From Alphaproteobacteria bacterium (lineage in GTDB: Bacteria > Pseudomonadota > Alphaproteobacteria > UBA6615): a stretch of 43,423 bases of DNA. Numbering within the stretch: position 1 is the stretch's first letter; each line of letters opens with the position of its first letter. The notes below the pieces were generated by a model. The model made no database searches. It was not told where the DNA came from and saw nothing but the letters and a program-made list of their open reading frames with translations. The stretch is from assembly GCA_022449545.1 (NCBI GenBank), contig JAKUPN010000016.1:1-43423 (forward strand). Direction: 5' to 3'. Positions 18,315-27,840 of the stretch are shown in pieces. The translations under genes and the position numbers were made by a program.

Positions 18315-18971
18315 TTATGGCGACCACTTTAAGAAATTAGCAATTAATTGTAGACCAGTCTTTTGACTTTTTTCAGGATGAAATTGTGTGCCGATCATAT
18401 TATCCTTGCCAACCATAGCAGTCACTCTCTGACCATATTCCGTTACAGCTAAGATATGATCTGATTTTTTTGGAACCATATGAAAACTATGCACAAAATA
18501 TACATGAGGTTTCTGTGCGATATTACACAAGTTTTCAATTACTAAATGGTCCTTCACCATTATATCAAGCTCATTCCAGCCCATGTGAGGAATTTTGACT
18601 TGAGCGTTTGATTTCTTAATGGCTATTACATCTCCTTCTATCCAATTAAATCCGATAGTTTCTCCATTCTCGTAGCCTCTTGAGGCCATAAGTTGCATGC
18701 CAACACAAATACCTAAAAAAGGGCGGGCTTTTGTAATAACAATTTCGTTTAAAGCTTCCAGTAGACCCTCTTGTTTAGCTACTCCCGTATAACAGTCAGG
18801 AAAGGACCCCACACCGGGAAGAACCACTCTGTCAGCTCTCATTACAATATCTGTCTCTGATGAGACTTCAATAGTAAAATTAAGTCCCAATTCCGAGTTC
18901 ATTCTTTCAAAGGCTTTTGCCGCTGAGCGAAGATTGCCTGATCCATAATCAATAATTACAACTTTCTGCAT
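18315..18971 (-). CDS. hisH: Imidazole glycerol phosphate synthase subunit HisH (glutamine amidotransferase)
   Basis: Class-I glutaminase supplying ammonia to HisF. The 218 residues include the nucleophile Cys89 in GICVGMQLM and the His198/Glu200 pair in GTQFHPEKS. The oxyanion-strand LPGVGSFPDC is also present. It starts 9 bp after the DUF2628 gene and precedes the GNAT gene. Confidence 0.98.
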   Translation of the reverse strand: MQKVVIIDYGSGNLRSAAKAFERMNSELGLNFTIEVSSETDIVMRADRVVLPGVGSFPDCYTGVAKQEGLLEALNEIVITKARPFLGICVGMQLMASRGYENGETIGFNWIEGDVIAIKKSNAQVKIPHMGWNELDIMVKDHLVIENLCNIAQKPHVYFVHSFHMVPKKSDHILAVTEYGQRVTAMVGKDNMIGTQFHPEKSQKTGLQLIANFLKWSP

Positions 18972-18980
18972 TCTTTAATC

Positions 18981-19361
18981 CTACAACATATTCTGTTGTA
19001 ATTTGTTGAAATAAGCCCTTTCAATATCTTCAAATTTACTCCCAGTAACAACAGTCCTTAAAACGTACCCCTGGCGCATCAGATTCCATCGACGGCAATC
19101 GTTTCCCCACAAACCCAAACAAAAAGAAAAGGTAAATTGTGCTATTAAGATAGTCTTTGACCCTAAATCTAAAAAATTACCGCCCAAATTGATCAAAAAG
19201 TATCCGGTAAGAACTATTAATGCTATAATCCATAATCTATGCCATAAGGCCCAAATTGGGCCTAAGAAAAAAGCAACCCAACTGAAGCCCTCCTTAATTA
19301 GAACGAGGTCTTCATCATTTTCCACCGACCAGGGTGCAGTTTGAGCTGTGTAAACTTTCAT
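18981..19361 (-). CDS. DUF2628 membrane protein
   Basis: A 126-residue predicted inner-membrane protein of the DUF2628 family. The N-terminal soluble part contains the family pattern VLIKEGFSWVAFFLGPIWAL, followed by two or three hydrophobic helices (about 28-45, 47-65 and 74-88) and a short cytoplasmic C-terminus. Its function is unknown. In many alphaproteobacteria the gene lies between hisB and hisH, as here, 119 bp after hisB and 9 bp before hisH. Confidence 0.85.
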   Translation of the reverse strand: MKVYTAQTAPWSVENDEDLVLIKEGFSWVAFFLGPIWALWHRLWIIALIVLTGYFLINLGGNFLDLGSKTILIAQFTFSFCLGLWGNDCRRWNLMRQGYVLRTVVTGSKFEDIERAYFNKLQQNML

Positions 19362-19480
19362 ACTATGGCCATCATGTAGTCTCTTTTTTGTAGAATAATA
19401 TATATTTATAATTATTTTTACTTTGATGCATTCGAATTTATTTTAATGCAGCGTTTTGGGATTTCTGTTTTCGTTATTTG

Positions 19481-20119
19481 CTAAATCGAGTTTCCCAGAA
19501 CACCCTTTGTAGATGGGATATCGCCAGATCGACGACTATCAATTTCGATTGCTTGACGTAGACATCTGGCTAACCCTTTATAACAAGATTCGATCATATG
19601 ATGATTGTTTTCACCATATAAAACTTCAACGTGCAAATTTAGACCAGCACTCTGAACGAAAGCTCGGAACCACTCCTGAAATAATTCAGTGTCCATATTT
19701 CCAAGTTTTGGAATGGTAAATGGAACTCGGTAAACTAGGTAAGGCCGATTTGACGCGTCTAAAGCAACTCTTGTCAATGTCTCGTCCATAGGCACAAGCG
19801 CATCGCCATAGCGACGAATACCCCTTCGATCACCCAGGGCTTTACTAATTGCCTCTCCAACCGCATAACCACTATCTTCAGTTGTGTGATGAAAGTCTAT
19901 ATGTATGTCTCCTGTTGCACGAACACGAAGATCTATTAAACTGTGTCGCGACAGTTGTTCCAACATATGATCTAAAAAGCCAATACCAGTATCGATATCA
20001 TAGTTACCAATACCGTCCAAATTTAACGAAACTGATATTTCCGTTTCTTTGGTTTTCCTAGTTACACTAGCCTCACGTTCTTGTTTGTTAGTGTTTTTAG
20101 ACTTTTTTTTAGTACTCAT
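19481..20119 (-). CDS. hisB: Imidazoleglycerol-phosphate dehydratase
   Basis: Mn-dependent dehydratase of histidine synthesis. From the ATG at 20119, with GCAGGAG seven bases upstream, it encodes 212 residues, including a basic N-terminal extension of about 25. The metal-binding motifs [13 protein letters not shown] and [14 protein letters not shown] and the later ENNHHMIES segment are intact. A frame to 20149 exists but lacks a ribosome-binding site. As first gene of the operon, it is divergent from hslV. Confidence 0.96.
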   Translation of the reverse strand: MSTKKKSKNTNKQEREASVTRKTKETEISVSLNLDGIGNYDIDTGIGFLDHMLEQLSRHSLIDLRVRATGDIHIDFHHTTEDSGYAVGEAISKALGDRRGIRRYGDALVPMDETLTRVALDASNRPYLVYRVPFTIPKLGNMDTELFQEWFRAFVQSAGLNLHVEVLYGENNHHMIESCYKGLARCLRQAIEIDSRRSGDIPSTKGVLGNSI

Positions 20120-20214
20120 TAAAAACTCCTGCAGGGTCATAGCGGGCAATGGTCAAATGACTAAATAACAGGGACTATTTTTCAATACCACTATTAATAG
20201 AATAAAGTAATGCT

Positions 20215-20243
20215 CTTGAAGACTGGGCACAGAGACCCAAAAT
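20215..20243 (+). promoter_or_regulatory. Predicted RpoH (sigma-32) promoter of hslVU
   Basis: CTTGAA (20215-20220) is followed by CCCAAAAT (20236-20243), with exactly 17 bases between CTTG and the -10 element. The -35 is perfect and the -10 is a weaker match to CYTATnT or CCCCATnT. The leader to the hslV ATG would be about 80-90 nt, similar to that of dnaK. The 214-bp gap between hisB and hslV shows no gene. Confidence 0.5.
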
Positions 20244-20333
20244 TATAGGAACACTTTGGATATCTTTTAACAAATATAAAATTATAAATAGAATTAACTA
20301 ATAATTTACATCAAATAACGGATGATTTGATTA

Positions 20334-20894
20334 ATGTATACGTCTAATAAGATTTATGATGAACAACAATGGCACGGAACAACTATATTATCAGTTCGAA
20401 AGAATAATGAAGTGGTAATTGCAGGTGATGGCCAAGTTACACTAGGATCAACAATAATTAAGTCTAAAGCGCGAAAAGTTCGTTTGCTAAGTGATGGAAG
20501 CGTTATAGCAGGTTTCGCTGGGGCTACAGCAGATGCCTTCGCATTATTTGAGCGCCTTGAAGCTAAGCTAGAACAACACCCAGGACAATTAACACGTGCT
20601 TGCGTAGAAATGGCCAAAGACTGGCGAACCGATCGTTATCTTCGCAGACTAGAAGCGATGATGGCTGTTGTAGACAAAGAAACCTCGCTGGTACTTACCG
20701 GCACTGGTGATGTACTAGAGCCAGATGATGGCATAATTGCTATTGGCTCAGGCGGAAATTATGCCTTAGCAGCAGCTCGTTCTCTAATAGACCAAGAAGA
20801 TCTTACCGCTAGAGACATCGCAAAACGTGCTATGTCTATAGCATCTGATATATGTGTCTATACAAATTCTAATATTACGATTGAGGGCCTATGA
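20334..20894 (+). CDS. hslV: ATP-dependent protease subunit HslV (ClpQ)
   Basis: Proteasome-like peptidase ring of the HslVU heat-shock protease. The 186 residues include a 15-residue propeptide ending in HG. The catalytic Thr16 becomes the N-terminus (TTILSVRK). The GDGQVTLG and [10 protein letters not shown] segments follow family norms. The last 4 bases overlap the hslU start (ATGA), coupling the subunits. Confidence 0.97.
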   Translation: MYTSNKIYDEQQWHGTTILSVRKNNEVVIAGDGQVTLGSTIIKSKARKVRLLSDGSVIAGFAGATADAFALFERLEAKLEQHPGQLTRACVEMAKDWRTDRYLRRLEAMMAVVDKETSLVLTGTGDVLEPDDGIIAIGSGGNYALAAARSLIDQEDLTARDIAKRAMSIASDICVYTNSNITIEGL

Positions 20895-22204
20895 CTAATT
20901 TTTCTCCACGCGAAATTGTTTCTGAACTTGATCGTTTTATTGTCGGCCAAAATGAGGCTAAACGGGCAGTAGCTGTCGCTTTAAGAAATAGATGGCGTCG
21001 ACAACAACTATCAGATGATCTTAAAGAGGAAGTCTTGCCTAAAAATATTCTAATGATAGGGCCTACCGGCGTTGGTAAAACGGAGATTTCTCGACGACTT
21101 GCTAAATTAGCAGATGCTCCATTTATTAAGGTTGAAGCAACAAAGTTCACAGAAGTTGGATATGTTGGACGGGATGTTGAATCAATAGTCCGGGATTTGG
21201 TTGAGCAGTCAATAATGATGACAAGGGAACAGCGCAGAAAAGAAGTGCAGGCCCAAGCAGAAGTTAACGCCGAACAAAGGGTACTGGATGCCTTAGTCGG
21301 GGACAGTGCCAGCGATTCAACACGGCAATCATTTCGTGAAAAACTTAGGCGAGGAGAACTGGATGAAAGGGAAATAGAGATAGAGGTTGCAGATAGTGGA
21401 GGTTTACAGATGCCGACTATTGATATACCTGGCATGCCTGGTTCGCAAATGGGCATGATTAATTTTAACGATATGCTAGGTAAAGCTTTCGGACAAAAAT
21501 CTTCATCAAGAAAAATGTCAGTATCAGAGAGTTATGAAGTTTTAATGGCTAATGAGTCAGACAAACTTTTAGATGACGACAAAATTATCAAAGAAGCCCT
21601 AAATTCTGTTGAAAACAACGGAATTGTTTTTCTCGATGAAATTGACAAAATAAGTGTTCGTAATGAAAGAGCCGGCGGCGGAGACGTTAGTCGTGAAGGT
21701 GTACAAAGGGATCTTTTACCTCTGATCGAAGGCACTACTGTGGCAACAAAGCATGGTGCAGTTAAAACTGATCATATCTTATTTATCGCCTCAGGAGCAT
21801 TTCATTTGGCAAAACCTTCTGATCTTCTACCTGAGCTTCAAGGTCGTTTACCCATTCGTGTGACCTTAAAAGCTCTCACTCGAGATGATTTTGGACGTAT
21901 ACTAAGAGAGCCTGAAAATAGTCTTATTCGTCAATCTATTGCTCTTCTAGACACTGAAGGAGTAACATTAAATTTCTCGGAAGATTCTATAGACGCTATT
22001 GCAGATTTAAGTGCTGAGATTAACCAGAGTATAGAGAACATTGGAGCTCGTCGTCTTCATACAGTAATAGAGCGCTTGTTAGAAGACATCAGTTTCACAG
22101 CTACTGATAGAGAGGGTGAGACCATTGATATAAATGAAGAAATGGTGCGCACACGGGTTGAAGATTTAGCCAAAAATGCAGACCTTTCAAAATTTATATT
22201 ATAA
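20891..22204 (+). CDS. hslU: ATP-dependent protease ATPase subunit HslU (ClpY)
   Basis: AAA+ unfoldase feeding HslV. The 437 residues carry Walker A (GPTGVGKT, 57-64), the pore motif GYVGRD near 92, Walker B ([10 protein letters not shown]), and the C-terminal SKFIL tail that docks into HslV. The intermediate (I) domain is present between the Walker motifs (about 110-230). It starts by a 4-bp overlap with hslV. Confidence 0.98.
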   Translation: MTNFSPREIVSELDRFIVGQNEAKRAVAVALRNRWRRQQLSDDLKEEVLPKNILMIGPTGVGKTEISRRLAKLADAPFIKVEATKFTEVGYVGRDVESIVRDLVEQSIMMTREQRRKEVQAQAEVNAEQRVLDALVGDSASDSTRQSFREKLRRGELDEREIEIEVADSGGLQMPTIDIPGMPGSQMGMINFNDMLGKAFGQKSSSRKMSVSESYEVLMANESDKLLDDDKIIKEALNSVENNGIVFLDEIDKISVRNERAGGGDVSREGVQRDLLPLIEGTTVATKHGAVKTDHILFIASGAFHLAKPSDLLPELQGRLPIRVTLKALTRDDFGRILREPENSLIRQSIALLDTEGVTLNFSEDSIDAIADLSAEINQSIENIGARRLHTVIERLLEDISFTATDREGETIDINEEMVRTRVEDLAKNADLSKFIL

Positions 22205-22245
22205 AATGGCTGATTTATAATTGTATTCGATTTTGGGAGAACAAA

Positions 22246-23028
22246 ATGAAAATACCATCAAAAATTGTGGACATATCTATGCCCCTAGATAACGATAATA
22301 TTGTTGATCCAGATATCATGCGTCCTCAGATAGAATATGTTAGTCAAAAAGAAAATGCTGAATCTATGGCAAGTTTTTTTGAGGGCATGAATGCCTCGGA
22401 TCTTCCTAGTGCTGAAGGGTGGGCGTGGGAGGTAATAAAATTAACCACCCACAATGGCACACATATTGATGCACCTTGGCATTATCATTCTCATGATAAA
22501 GACGGTAATCCTATGCAAACCATAGATGAACTCCCTTTAGATTGGTTTTTTCGCCCGGGTATAAAGTTTGATTTTAGAAATATGCCAGACGGCTATATTG
22601 TACAACCTGAAGACATAGATGCAGAGCTAAAGCGAATAGATTACGAGTTAAAACCGTTAGATATTGTTCTGGTTAATACAAGGGCCAGCGAATACTATGG
22701 AACCAATGAATATTTGGATCACGGTATTGGCATGGGAAAGGAAGCTACTTTATATCTAACACGAGAACATGGAGTTCGCGTTACTGGAATAGACGCATGG
22801 GGTTGGGACGCACCTTTCAAGTTCGCTAAAGAAGAGTGGAAAAAGAACAAAGATGCGAGCAAGGTTTGGCAGGGGCACTGGGCCGGAATTGAACAACCAT
22901 ATTGTCACATGGAAAAACTATTAAACCTAGAGACTCTTCCGGATAAAGGATTTACAGTAAGTTGCTTCCCTTGGAAAATAAAATCCGCTTCAGCAGGCTT
23001 TATTCGAGCTGTTGCAATGTTTGATTAA
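22246..23028 (+). CDS. Cyclase-family metal-dependent hydrolase (kynurenine formamidase-like fold)
   Basis: A 260-residue member of the cyclase/KynB-like family. The metal-binding motif HNGTHIDAPWHY is at residues 69-80 (His73, Asp75, His79), and a further RVTGIDAWGWDAP segment is near 176. Members include arylformamidase and several uncharacterised hydrolases. The longer N-terminus and the absence of close pathway neighbours prevent a substrate call. The start has GGGAGA upstream. It lies 41 bp after hslU, possibly on the same transcript. Confidence 0.88.
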   Translation: MKIPSKIVDISMPLDNDNIVDPDIMRPQIEYVSQKENAESMASFFEGMNASDLPSAEGWAWEVIKLTTHNGTHIDAPWHYHSHDKDGNPMQTIDELPLDWFFRPGIKFDFRNMPDGYIVQPEDIDAELKRIDYELKPLDIVLVNTRASEYYGTNEYLDHGIGMGKEATLYLTREHGVRVTGIDAWGWDAPFKFAKEEWKKNKDASKVWQGHWAGIEQPYCHMEKLLNLETLPDKGFTVSCFPWKIKSASAGFIRAVAMFD

Positions 23029-23070
23029 GGATAAGTTCTTGGGACAAAAAATATAAAAGCAAATTAGGTT

Positions 23071-23436
23071 TTAATTTTTTGATTGAAAACTACGTAAGTG
23101 GCGCAAAATTGCCTCAACTTCTAATTCACTGAGTGTGCCAATACTTAGCGCCATTTGATTGGCTAGTTCGGTATGTTTATGGCCCATGCCTCTTGTGTCC
23201 ACAACAGCCCTCGGATGGGATAATGAAGCTAGACGTTTCATCTCCTCAAAATCATCCCAAATTAAATTAAAATACTCACATATTTGAACAACCAAAGCTT
23301 CCGATGGTCTTCCTCTGTGACCCCGCTCTAATGAAGAAAGATATGCCGCAGATAATTGTAAATCTTGAGCCAGTTGCTTCAAACTAACTCCCGTAGTCAA
23401 ACGTAAGCATCGCATTTTCTTCCCAAACGGAGTCAC
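23071..23436 (-). CDS. XRE-family helix-turn-helix regulator
   Basis: A 121-residue DNA-binding protein with an N-terminal HTH (about 5-60; SLKQLAQDLQLSAAYLSSLE). It resembles the small HTH protein commonly found after smr in alphaproteobacteria. The target genes are unknown. Translation probably begins at a GTG (23434-23436) that overlaps the smr stop (TAGTGA), so it is coupled to smr and lutABC. Confidence 0.88.
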   Translation of the reverse strand: MTPFGKKMRCLRLTTGVSLKQLAQDLQLSAAYLSSLERGHRGRPSEALVVQICEYFNLIWDDFEEMKRLASLSHPRAVVDTRGMGHKHTELANQMALSIGTLSELEVEAILRHLRSFQSKN

Positions 23437-24041
23437 TAGTGTCTATTCCTTTTTCTTTTTAGTAAGATATAAAACGCTCCTTCACCACCGTGTTCGGGCC
23501 GGGCAGCACAAAAGGACAAAGTGACTTCACGACACTTTGGTTTATTAAGCCATTCGGGTAATCGTTTTCGTAACACACCTGTACTATTTCTGGTAAGTCC
23601 TTTTCCAGTAATCACCAGAACTAAACGACAATCAGCCTCAAAACAATTTAAAATAAATGACTCTAACTGAGCCTGAGCTGTGGTTTGATACTCCCCATGT
23701 AAGTCAAGTCGAGCGTCAATTGGAAGCTTGCCTCGCCTCATCCTATCAACGGTTCGTTTATCAACTCCTGAAACTTTTTCAGCGCTTAACGGATCTAACT
23801 TTATTAGGTCTTTTCTAGGTAATGTTGGCTTTTCAAGAACATTAAATTCAGTTTTTTTTATAAACTTAGCCTTAGATTTATATGAAGCACTCTTAGGAGG
23901 GTTAACCTTTTTATGGGACGTCTTTTTTTTTAGCGGCCTCACCCCAGCCATAGTTCGTTCAAATAAATCTTGTTCACTGCTGGCTGTTTTTTCAACTTTT
24001 GTTCGCTTATTCACTTGATAGCTTTCGATTATGATGGTCAA
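23436..24041 (-). CDS. Smr-domain protein
   Basis: The 201 residues consist of a basic, Lys-rich N-terminal half and a C-terminal Smr (MutS2-related) domain with LDLHG near 113, VITGKG near 144 and GGEGAFYILLKR near 186. Smr domains are nicking or RNA-cleaving nucleases linked to recombination or ribosome rescue, and the role of this stand-alone form is unclear. The frame opens at a TTG (24039-24041) overlapping the lutC stop by 4 bases. A GTG at 24014 is an alternative start. It is coupled to the XRE gene by a 1-bp overlap. Confidence 0.87.
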   Translation of the reverse strand: MTIIIESYQVNKRTKVEKTASSEQDLFERTMAGVRPLKKKTSHKKVNPPKSASYKSKAKFIKKTEFNVLEKPTLPRKDLIKLDPLSAEKVSGVDKRTVDRMRRGKLPIDARLDLHGEYQTTAQAQLESFILNCFEADCRLVLVITGKGLTRNSTGVLRKRLPEWLNKPKCREVTLSFCAARPEHGGEGAFYILLKRKRNRH

Positions 24042-24748
24042 TTTGTTTCTTTTGAATCAACCAAAATGATATGTAAACGCCTCGGGCCATGGGCACCCAA
24101 TAATAAGGTCTGTTCTATATCACCAGAACGAGACGGTCCGGTAATAAAATTTACTGTGCGGGGCATTTCCTTTTTTTCGTTACGATCTCCCATCGCAGTA
24201 TTATTACGAATCATATCCCATACATCTTCATAACTTTTAGCGACACGATCTTTTGGTAAAACCACAACATGAGTTTCTGGAAGAAAATTTAAAGTTGAAG
24301 GATGATCTGGGCCTGAAAACATTGCAAGTGTGCCTGTTTCAGCTACACCTACCGCGGCTGAGGTAACACTAACCATATCATCTTTTTCAGGTATTCTCTT
24401 GCTAATTCCCAATAATGGCTGTTCCTCCCATGGAACTGAATCCAGCACTTCATCAGAAGACATTACCACCTGGGACGGTAGATTTTCTTTTTTAAGGTAG
24501 CTAGTTATTGCCCTTGGAATATCACTTAAGCGATCTACTTCTTCAACTGATGCAAAAACTCCTTCTGCCATATCCTTAAATAAAGTAATTAAACTTGAAG
24601 AAGTTAGAGATGTCCTTTCAGGTATAAGATTTCGCTTCGGGCTAGTTAGGCGATCTTTCAAAGCTGAAATCTTTTCTTTATCCATGGGGCCTGAGCGTCC
24701 CAGAGATCTTCTAATGTTATTCAAAATAATTTGACGTTGCTCATTCAT
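24038..24748 (-). CDS. lutC: Lactate utilization protein C (LutC/YkgG family)
   Basis: Third subunit of the LutABC complex that oxidises L-lactate to pyruvate. From the ATG at 24748 it has 236 residues with the LUD domain: VGVAETGTLAMFSGPDHPSTLNF in the core, the LPETHVVVLPKDRV strand, and the C-terminal GPSRSGDIEQTLLLGAHGPR. A longer frame (to 24829) lies inside lutB. It overlaps the lutB end by 8 bp, typical of a coupled operon. Confidence 0.94.
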   Translation of the reverse strand: MNEQRQIILNNIRRSLGRSGPMDKEKISALKDRLTSPKRNLIPERTSLTSSSLITLFKDMAEGVFASVEEVDRLSDIPRAITSYLKKENLPSQVVMSSDEVLDSVPWEEQPLLGISKRIPEKDDMVSVTSAAVGVAETGTLAMFSGPDHPSTLNFLPETHVVVLPKDRVAKSYEDVWDMIRNNTAMGDRNEKKEMPRTVNFITGPSRSGDIEQTLLLGAHGPRRLHIILVDSKETN

Positions 24749-26171
24749 TAGAAGATTCCGACCATAACTGTTGAAATGTTTTGCCCTCAGGAGCAGGAAA
24801 TTCTCTGTATTTTGTCCAACCTCCTGCAAATGGCAGGCTGGAAAATCTTCCCTGACGTTTCCCCAATAGAAACAGTATCTTCACCTGAACGCCCATAACC
24901 CATTTATAGAGACTGGGTCGTTTCACCAAATATGCCCAAAGTTTTATTCCATAACGAGCAAATTTTGGTGTTAAATGACTTTCAAACTCGCGTTGCCTCC
25001 AATGTCTCATTAATTTAGGCAAAGGTATTCTAACGGGACAAACTTCCTCACACCGGCCACAGAAGGTCGAAGCGTTGGGAAGATGACCAGCTTCGTCAAC
25101 TCCTAACAGGCTGGGTGTAAGAACAGCCCCCATCGGTCCAGGGTAAACCCAACCATAAGCATGGCCGCCAACAGATTGGTAGACCGGGCAGTGATTCATA
25201 CATGCACCACATCGAATGCACCGCAACATATCCTGAAACTCAGTTCCAAGCATATTTGTACGCCCATTATCTAGCAATATCACATGATATTCTTCAGGAC
25301 CATCCAAGTCAGCTTTTCGTCTTGGGCCCGTCGAAACAGTCGTATAAACACTAAATTCTTGTCCTGTTGCAGATCGAGCTAAAACTCTGAGTAGCGTTGA
25401 TGCATCCTCCAGAGAAGGGACTATTTTTTCTATGCTAGCCAAAACAATATGAACCTTTGGCAGTAATTGTGATAAATCTCCATTTCCCTCATTGGTAACA
25501 ATAATAGAAGACCCAGTTTCAGCCACCAAAAAATTAGCTCCAGTTATACCAACTTGTGCTTCAAAATATTTTCCTCGTAAAACTGTTCTTGCTTCTTCAA
25601 GTAAAGTGGGGGGCTCTTCTAAAATTCTTTGGGGATCTAGATGAGTATGGGTTTCCCTGAAGCTTTTTTCGACTTGAGATTTTGTAAGATGCACTGCGGG
25701 TGCTATAATATGTGATGGACGTTCATCTCGTATTTGTATGATGTACTCTCCCAAGTCGGTCTCTACAGCTCTAATACCAGAATTCTCAAGAGCCTCATTG
25801 ATATCGCACTCCTCGCCAATCATTGATTTTCCTTTATTAACGGAAGTAGCGTTAACTGAGCGACATATTTCTAATACCGTGTTTTGCACATCTTCTTTAG
25901 TTGATGCCCAATGAACTTTGCCTCCTGTTGAGATTACCTTTTGTTCATATTCCTCAAGATAAAAGTCAAGATTCTCAAGTACATGGTCTTTAATATCTCT
26001 AGCTTTATCTCTTAATGAATCAAACTCAGGAAGATTATCTATGGCTTTCTGGCGTCCGCCGGTAAAGTGGCCCTTACTTTTAGTTAACGCTTTTCTCAAA
26101 TCCTCATCCGCTAATTGACGAGAAGCATTTTTTTTAAATTGTTTTGGTAAGGTTTCAACCATGAGCAACAT
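24741..26171 (-). CDS. lutB: Lactate utilization iron-sulfur protein B (LutB/YkgF family)
   Basis: The 476-residue electron-transfer subunit of LutABC. An N-terminal LUD domain carries the GANFLVAETGSSIIVTNEGN signature near 211-230. It is followed by two [4Fe-4S] ferredoxin-type motifs: C318xxC321xxC324xxxC328 (CIRCGACMNHCP) and C371xxC374xxxC378 (CGRCEEVCP). The ATG at 26171 directly follows the lutA stop (TAGATG), with AGGGA just upstream. Met4 (26162) is an alternative start. Confidence 0.96.
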   Translation of the reverse strand: MLLMVETLPKQFKKNASRQLADEDLRKALTKSKGHFTGGRQKAIDNLPEFDSLRDKARDIKDHVLENLDFYLEEYEQKVISTGGKVHWASTKEDVQNTVLEICRSVNATSVNKGKSMIGEECDINEALENSGIRAVETDLGEYIIQIRDERPSHIIAPAVHLTKSQVEKSFRETHTHLDPQRILEEPPTLLEEARTVLRGKYFEAQVGITGANFLVAETGSSIIVTNEGNGDLSQLLPKVHIVLASIEKIVPSLEDASTLLRVLARSATGQEFSVYTTVSTGPRRKADLDGPEEYHVILLDNGRTNMLGTEFQDMLRCIRCGACMNHCPVYQSVGGHAYGWVYPGPMGAVLTPSLLGVDEAGHLPNASTFCGRCEEVCPVRIPLPKLMRHWRQREFESHLTPKFARYGIKLWAYLVKRPSLYKWVMGVQVKILFLLGKRQGRFSSLPFAGGWTKYREFPAPEGKTFQQLWSESSNE

Positions 26172-26936
26172 CTAGTCCCTATTGGGCTCGCCTATAGCTG
26201 GACCACGTGTCATTCCGGCCAAAACCTCTGCTACATGACGCACCTTTAATCGAGACCCCATTCTTTGAAGCTTACCTGCCATATTCATTAAACAACCCAG
26301 ATCTCCTGCAAGAAGTGTTTGAGCTCCAGTTTCGATAATCTGATTTACTTTATTCTCAACCATGCGATCAGATATATCAGCATATTTGACACAGAATGTT
26401 CCCCCAAATCCACAACATACATTAGAATCTGGCAATTCTCTAAGATGTAATCCTTCTATTTTATCCATCAGTTTCCTGGGTTGCTCGTGTATCGATAATT
26501 CGCGCAAGCCAGAACAACTATCGTGATAAGTAACTACACCCTTAAAATCACTTTCAATAGAATCAATTTTTAAGACATCTGTTAAAAAAGACAATAACTC
26601 ATAAGAACGATCTGCTAATTTGTTTGCTCTCTCGAGCCATTCATTATCATTAGTAAATATCATAGGATAGTGACGGCTTAGCATTCCCGCACACGACCCT
26701 GATGGAATAATAACGTAATCATAACTCTCGAATGTTTCTATAACCTGTTTGGCAATTTTCTTTGTCTCACCTATGTCACCAGTATTGTAAGCAGGTTGCC
26801 CACAACATGATTGCAGCTTAGGTACTTCCACCAAACAACCCGCATCTTCCAAAAGTTTAATGGAAGCGAAGCCTACAGAAGGACGAAACAAATCGACTAA
26901 ACAGGTAACAAATAATGCAACTTGGGGGTTTTCCAT
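26172..26936 (-). CDS. lutA: Lactate utilization protein A (LutA/YkgE family, CCG-domain)
   Basis: The 254-residue first subunit of LutABC. Two CCG domains hold the cluster-binding cysteines: Cys44-Cys45 (SCCGQPAYN) with Cys82 (GSCAGML), and Cys174-Cys175 with Cys182 (VCCGFGGTFCVKY), plus Cys141. CCG proteins bind noncubane or [4Fe-4S] clusters and occur in lactate, glycolate and heterodisulfide enzymes. It is the first gene of lutABC-smr-xre. A TATAAT-like element lies 28 bp upstream of the ATG. Confidence 0.95.
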   Translation of the reverse strand: MENPQVALFVTCLVDLFRPSVGFASIKLLEDAGCLVEVPKLQSCCGQPAYNTGDIGETKKIAKQVIETFESYDYVIIPSGSCAGMLSRHYPMIFTNDNEWLERANKLADRSYELLSFLTDVLKIDSIESDFKGVVTYHDSCSGLRELSIHEQPRKLMDKIEGLHLRELPDSNVCCGFGGTFCVKYADISDRMVENKVNQIIETGAQTLLAGDLGCLMNMAGKLQRMGSRLKVRHVAEVLAGMTRGPAIGEPNRD

Positions 26937-26963
26937 ATGAACAACTCGCCGTTAAAGAACTAA

Positions 26964-26969
26964 ATTATA
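26964..26969 (-). promoter_or_regulatory. Candidate -10 element for the lutABC-smr-xre operon
   Basis: A perfect TATAAT on the minus strand, 28 bp upstream of the lutA ATG, in the 226-bp gap after the Tim44-like gene. No good -35 hexamer is seen 16-18 bp further upstream, so the call is weak. A partial palindrome (CTCA-CATATA-TGAG) lies about 100 bp upstream. No gene is seen in the gap. Confidence 0.3.
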
Positions 26970-27162
26970 TTACCCTCAAAACAAAAACACAGCTTTTTTT
27001 AGCAGTGAGCCAAGTAACAAAACTCATAAATATGTTCTAAATGCGTTTACCTATATATCCTCAAGAACTCACATATATGAGCTGTCTTCTTGCCCAACTG
27101 CATATCTACAAGTTCAAAAAACACTTCAAGAGACTCAAGGATCAGAAAAAGTTATATTTTTA

Positions 27163-27840
27163 TTAATTAGGTGCCTCTGTTGCAACCAAGGTCCAATTTG
27201 GGTTTCTGGATCTAGTGTTTCGCGCAAACGTCCATATATCAGTAACAGTGGTAACTTGCGTAGGGTCACCTTCACTGATCTCTCCCGAGGCATTGTATGT
27301 TACCTCTATTTGTTCTGAAACAAATTTAATAGATACAAAGGCAACCGTACCGTCCATAGATGCTTCTATAATATCGCTTTCTTGAATGCCAACTAATGTC
27401 ATTTCCATAGAAGCACCTTTATCGCTTCTATCTTTTATTGCTCTAGAAAAATTATCATACACTTCATCACTTAATAGAGGTTTTAAAGTATCTGTGTCAC
27501 CAGTGGCGAATGATGTAACAATCATTTCAAATGCGCCTTTAGCCCCCTCACTAAACTTTATAGTATTAAAATCCGGATCTGATTTTCTAATTTCCCTTAA
27601 ATGTTCTCCCAAAGCCCCTTCAGCTTGTTCTATAAAAGGATCATCGGGATTCCTATCGGGAAGAGCCACCACATTTTTCTCGTCAGCATTATCGGTGGCT
27701 GCTTGAGGTTGGGGGTTGCTTGGCGTTTCACTAGTTCCCATTGGGCGACGCTCATTACCCATTCTTCTGCCCAGTACACTGCGCAGTCGAAAAACCAAGA
27801 AAGCTGCAACTGCTGCGAATAATAATAAATCGAGAGACAC
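27163..27840 (-). CDS. Tim44-like domain protein (TimA)
   Basis: A 225-residue protein with one N-terminal membrane anchor (about 2-19), a low-complexity Pro/Asn/Gln linker (about 28-60) and a C-terminal Tim44-like domain (about 75-222). The family is common in alphaproteobacteria and related to the mitochondrial import motor scaffold, and its bacterial role is unclear. The start is probably GTG (27838-27840) with AGGAA upstream, since no ATG precedes the membrane segment. Confidence 0.87.
   Translation of the reverse strand: MSLDLLLFAAVAAFLVFRLRSVLGRRMGNERRPMGTSETPSNPQPQAATDNADEKNVVALPDRNPDDPFIEQAEGALGEHLREIRKSDPDFNTIKFSEGAKGAFEMIVTSFATGDTDTLKPLLSDEVYDNFSRAIKDRSDKGASMEMTLVGIQESDIIEASMDGTVAFVSIKFVSEQIEVTYNASGEISEGDPTQVTTVTDIWTFARNTRSRNPNWTLVATEAPN

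Noticed and set aside
20875-21456. A 193-residue reading frame antisense to hslU
   Set aside because: It is Ser-rich with no recognisable domain and lies wholly opposite an intact conserved gene, so it is a shadow frame.
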